From JANYBV01 sp043763155 (GTDB taxonomy: Bacteria > Pseudomonadota > Alphaproteobacteria > Rickettsiales > SXRF01), in contig JAYULW010000109.1 in the NCBI GenBank assembly GCA_043763155.1, positions 1-24,024 on the forward strand: a stretch of 24,024 nt of DNA. Direction: 5' to 3'. A model generated the notes under the pieces. It saw only the letters and a program-made list of their open reading frames with translations, did not search any database and had not been told where the DNA came from. The position numbers and the translations under genes are program-made. Below are positions 22,553 through 24,024 of this stretch, one piece after another (positions within the stretch are counted from its first letter, which is position 1; each line of letters starts with the position of its first letter).

Positions 22553-23230
22553 ATGTCTATTACCGTAGCCAATGCCTCCAACACCACCATCGTCTCCTCC
22601 AAAACCGCAACCACAACCACCCAGACGGGCAGCTTCACCACCATCCTCGACGGCCTGACCACCAGTGCGCTGGGCCGCCCCAGCAGCCTCGCAGCCCTTG
22701 CCGATTATTTGAAGTCCGATGAGGGCGCAGCCGTGGTTCAGGACCTGAATGTTCAGGCCGAAAATGCCGTATCCCATATCAATTCCCTGCTCGATCAGCT
22801 CTTAAAGGCCAATAACATCCAATTATCGGGCAAAGTTACCATCGAAATAGACCAAACCGGCCATGTTTCCGTTTCAGATGGCGCAGATAAGGCCAAAATC
22901 ACCCAATTATTGAATGAAAACCCCGAAGTTGCCCAAGCCATTCGCCATGCGGCAAGCCTGCTGAAACGCGCTGCCCTGATTGACATGTACGACGCCTATC
23001 TCCAGGCCTTCTACAAAGCCTACGCCAAGGGCGGTATCAAGGCCGCAAACGAGGTCAGCGAGAAGTATTTTGCCCTCACCACCAACTTTACCTACAGTTT
23101 CGACCCCAAAACCGGCTTCCAGATGGATATAAATGCCCAAAAGGTCGAAGAATACCTCAAAAACCTGCCCGACCAGCTCTATCATGATCCCGACGAAGAC
23201 GAGCAGGCGCCGCGCAAAGCCCATAGTTAA
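22553..23230 (+). CDS. Protein of unknown function
   Basis: A 225-residue protein with GGAAGG 8 bases before its ATG. The N-terminal 35 residues are rich in Ser and Thr with no signal peptide or membrane segment. A middle part, VTIEIDQTGHVSVSDGADKAKITQLLNENPEVAQAIRHAASLLKR (about 97-141), reads as a strand pair and helices. A helical region (MYDAYLQAFYKAYAKGGIKAANEVSEKYFAL) and an acidic tail (HDPDEDEQ) follow. The codon use matches its neighbours, so it looks like a real gene. A Ser/Thr-rich start without a Sec signal can be seen in proteins exported by other routes, but nothing here proves export. I do not recognise the family. Confidence 0.75.
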   Translation: MSITVANASNTTIVSSKTATTTTQTGSFTTILDGLTTSALGRPSSLAALADYLKSDEGAAVVQDLNVQAENAVSHINSLLDQLLKANNIQLSGKVTIEIDQTGHVSVSDGADKAKITQLLNENPEVAQAIRHAASLLKRAALIDMYDAYLQAFYKAYAKGGIKAANEVSEKYFALTTNFTYSFDPKTGFQMDINAQKVEEYLKNLPDQLYHDPDEDEQAPRKAHS

Positions 23231-23247
23231 ATAGTGGGGCTAAAGGC

Positions 23248-23276
23248 TTGCTGTCGCGCGTCTGATGCATTACATA
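23248..23276 (+). promoter_or_regulatory. Weak promoter candidate for ettA
   Basis: TTGCTG at 23248-23253 and TACATA at 23271-23276 are 17 bases apart. This gives a leader of about 30 bases before the ettA start. Both boxes match the consensus only partly. Confidence 0.3.
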
Positions 23277-23314
23277 TCGTGGCTCTGAAAAACCCAGAAA
23301 CACCGGAGCATCCC

Positions 23315-24024
23315 ATGGCCGCATACCAGTATATTTACGTAATGAAAGACTTAACCAAGGCTTTCCCCGGCGGCAAAAAGATCCTCGAAGGCGTGTACCT
23401 CTCCTTCTTCCCCGGTGCAAAAATCGGCGTGCTCGGCCCCAACGGTTCGGGTAAATCCACCCTGCTCAAAATCATGGCCGGCCTCGACAAAGAATATAAC
23501 GGCGAAGCATGGTCCGCCGACGGCGTGAAAATCGGCTATCTGGAACAAGAACCCAAGCTCAACGAAAAAAAGAACGTGATGGAAAACATCATGGAAGCTT
23601 TGGGCAAAAAAACCGCCCTGCTGGAACGCTTCAACGAAGTCTCCAACCAGCTCGGCGAAGTGACCGACGACGATGAAATGAACAAGCTCATCGAAGAACA
23701 AGGCGAACTGCAGGAAAAAATTGACGCCACCAACGGCTGGGACATTGAGCGCGAAATCGAAATCGCCATGGACGCGCTGCGCTGCCCGCCCAAAGACGCC
23801 GACGTCACCAAGCTCTCCGGCGGCGAGCGCCGCCGCGTTGCACTCACCAAGCTGCTGCTCGAAAAGCCCGACATGCTGCTGCTCGACGAACCGACCAACC
23901 ATCTTGATGCCGAATCGATTGCATGGATGCAGCATTTCCTCGAAGAATATCCCGGCACCGTGGTGATGGTCACCCATGACCGTTACTTCCTCGATAATGT
24001 CACCGGCTGGATTTTGGAACTCGA
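23315..24024 (+). CDS. ettA: EttA, ABC-F translation factor (3' end outside the window)
   Basis: ABC-F ATPase that binds the ribosomal E site and gates the first elongation steps according to the ATP/ADP ratio. The first 236 residues are present of about 555 expected. It starts MAAYQYIYVMKDLTKAFPGGK with GGAG 6 bases upstream. Walker A is GPNGSGKST at 41-49; the Arm insertion, rich in Glu and Lys, spans about 95-140. The signature LSGGERRRVAL is at 167-177 and Walker B with DEPTNHLD at 187-198, followed by VMVTHDRYFLDNVTGWILEL, typical of EttA. The second ABC domain lies beyond the right edge. Confidence 0.94.
   Translation, partial: MAAYQYIYVMKDLTKAFPGGKKILEGVYLSFFPGAKIGVLGPNGSGKSTLLKIMAGLDKEYNGEAWSADGVKIGYLEQEPKLNEKKNVMENIMEALGKKTALLERFNEVSNQLGEVTDDDEMNKLIEEQGELQEKIDATNGWDIEREIEIAMDALRCPPKDADVTKLSGGERRRVALTKLLLEKPDMLLLDEPTNHLDAESIAWMQHFLEEYPGTVVMVTHDRYFLDNVTGWILEL

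Overview
The window looks like the chromosome of an alphaproteobacterium, probably a free-living motile one. The strongest evidence is a circularly permuted, two-piece tmRNA gene (ssrA, about 20658-21050) whose acceptor half precedes its coding half. Alpha-type SspB, HdaA, ThyX with the RHRTANVNEYS motif, and the DUF2066 / AI-2E / HdaA gene order agree with this. No rRNA or tRNA gene is visible, so I do not name a genus.

Layout, left to right. (1) 1-442 is an AT-rich stretch next to the 3' end of guaA, with three direct AAAT(A/G)CCGTCA repeats; it may be the edge of an integrated element. (2) 443-3838 (minus): two paralogous OmpA-like lipoproteins followed by guaA. (3) 4024-4992 (plus): ndk and a small lipoprotein gene, separated by a long inverted repeat. 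(4) 4989-6681 (minus): purM-purN. (5) 6808-9672 (plus): DUF2066 protein, AI-2E family permease and hdaA. (6) 9667-11207 (minus): motA-motB stator pair. (7) 11339-13388 (plus): class I glutamine amidotransferase-like hydrolase, RsuA/RluB-type pseudouridine synthase and rsmD. (8) 13470-13561: three tandem 34-bp repeats between convergent genes. (9) 13561-18274 (minus): tightly overlapping hmgA-fah-maiA, taking homogentisate to fumarate plus acetoacetate, followed by a periplasmic thioredoxin-NHL-DsbD-like fusion gene. (10) 18396-18854 (plus): small exported protein, then a bidirectional terminator and thyX (minus). (11) 20016-22011 (plus): a predicted tail-anchored protein, ssrA, sspB and tadA. 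(12) 22008-22382 (minus): small membrane protein. (13) 22553-23230 (plus): protein of unknown function preceded by a 23-bp tandem repeat. (14) 23315 to the right edge (plus): ettA, truncated.

How they work together: purine synthesis (purM, purN, guaA, ndk) and thymidylate synthesis (thyX) supply nucleotides. rsmD, the pseudouridine synthase, tadA, ettA, ssrA and sspB serve ribosome modification, decoding and rescue. hdaA controls replication initiation. motAB drives the flagellar motor.

The most interesting observation is the tmRNA tag. Its reading frame appears to encode 22 residues with two complete ANDN motifs, the element recognised by the SspB adaptor, whose gene lies immediately downstream. 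This would give rescued proteins a two-site degradation tag.
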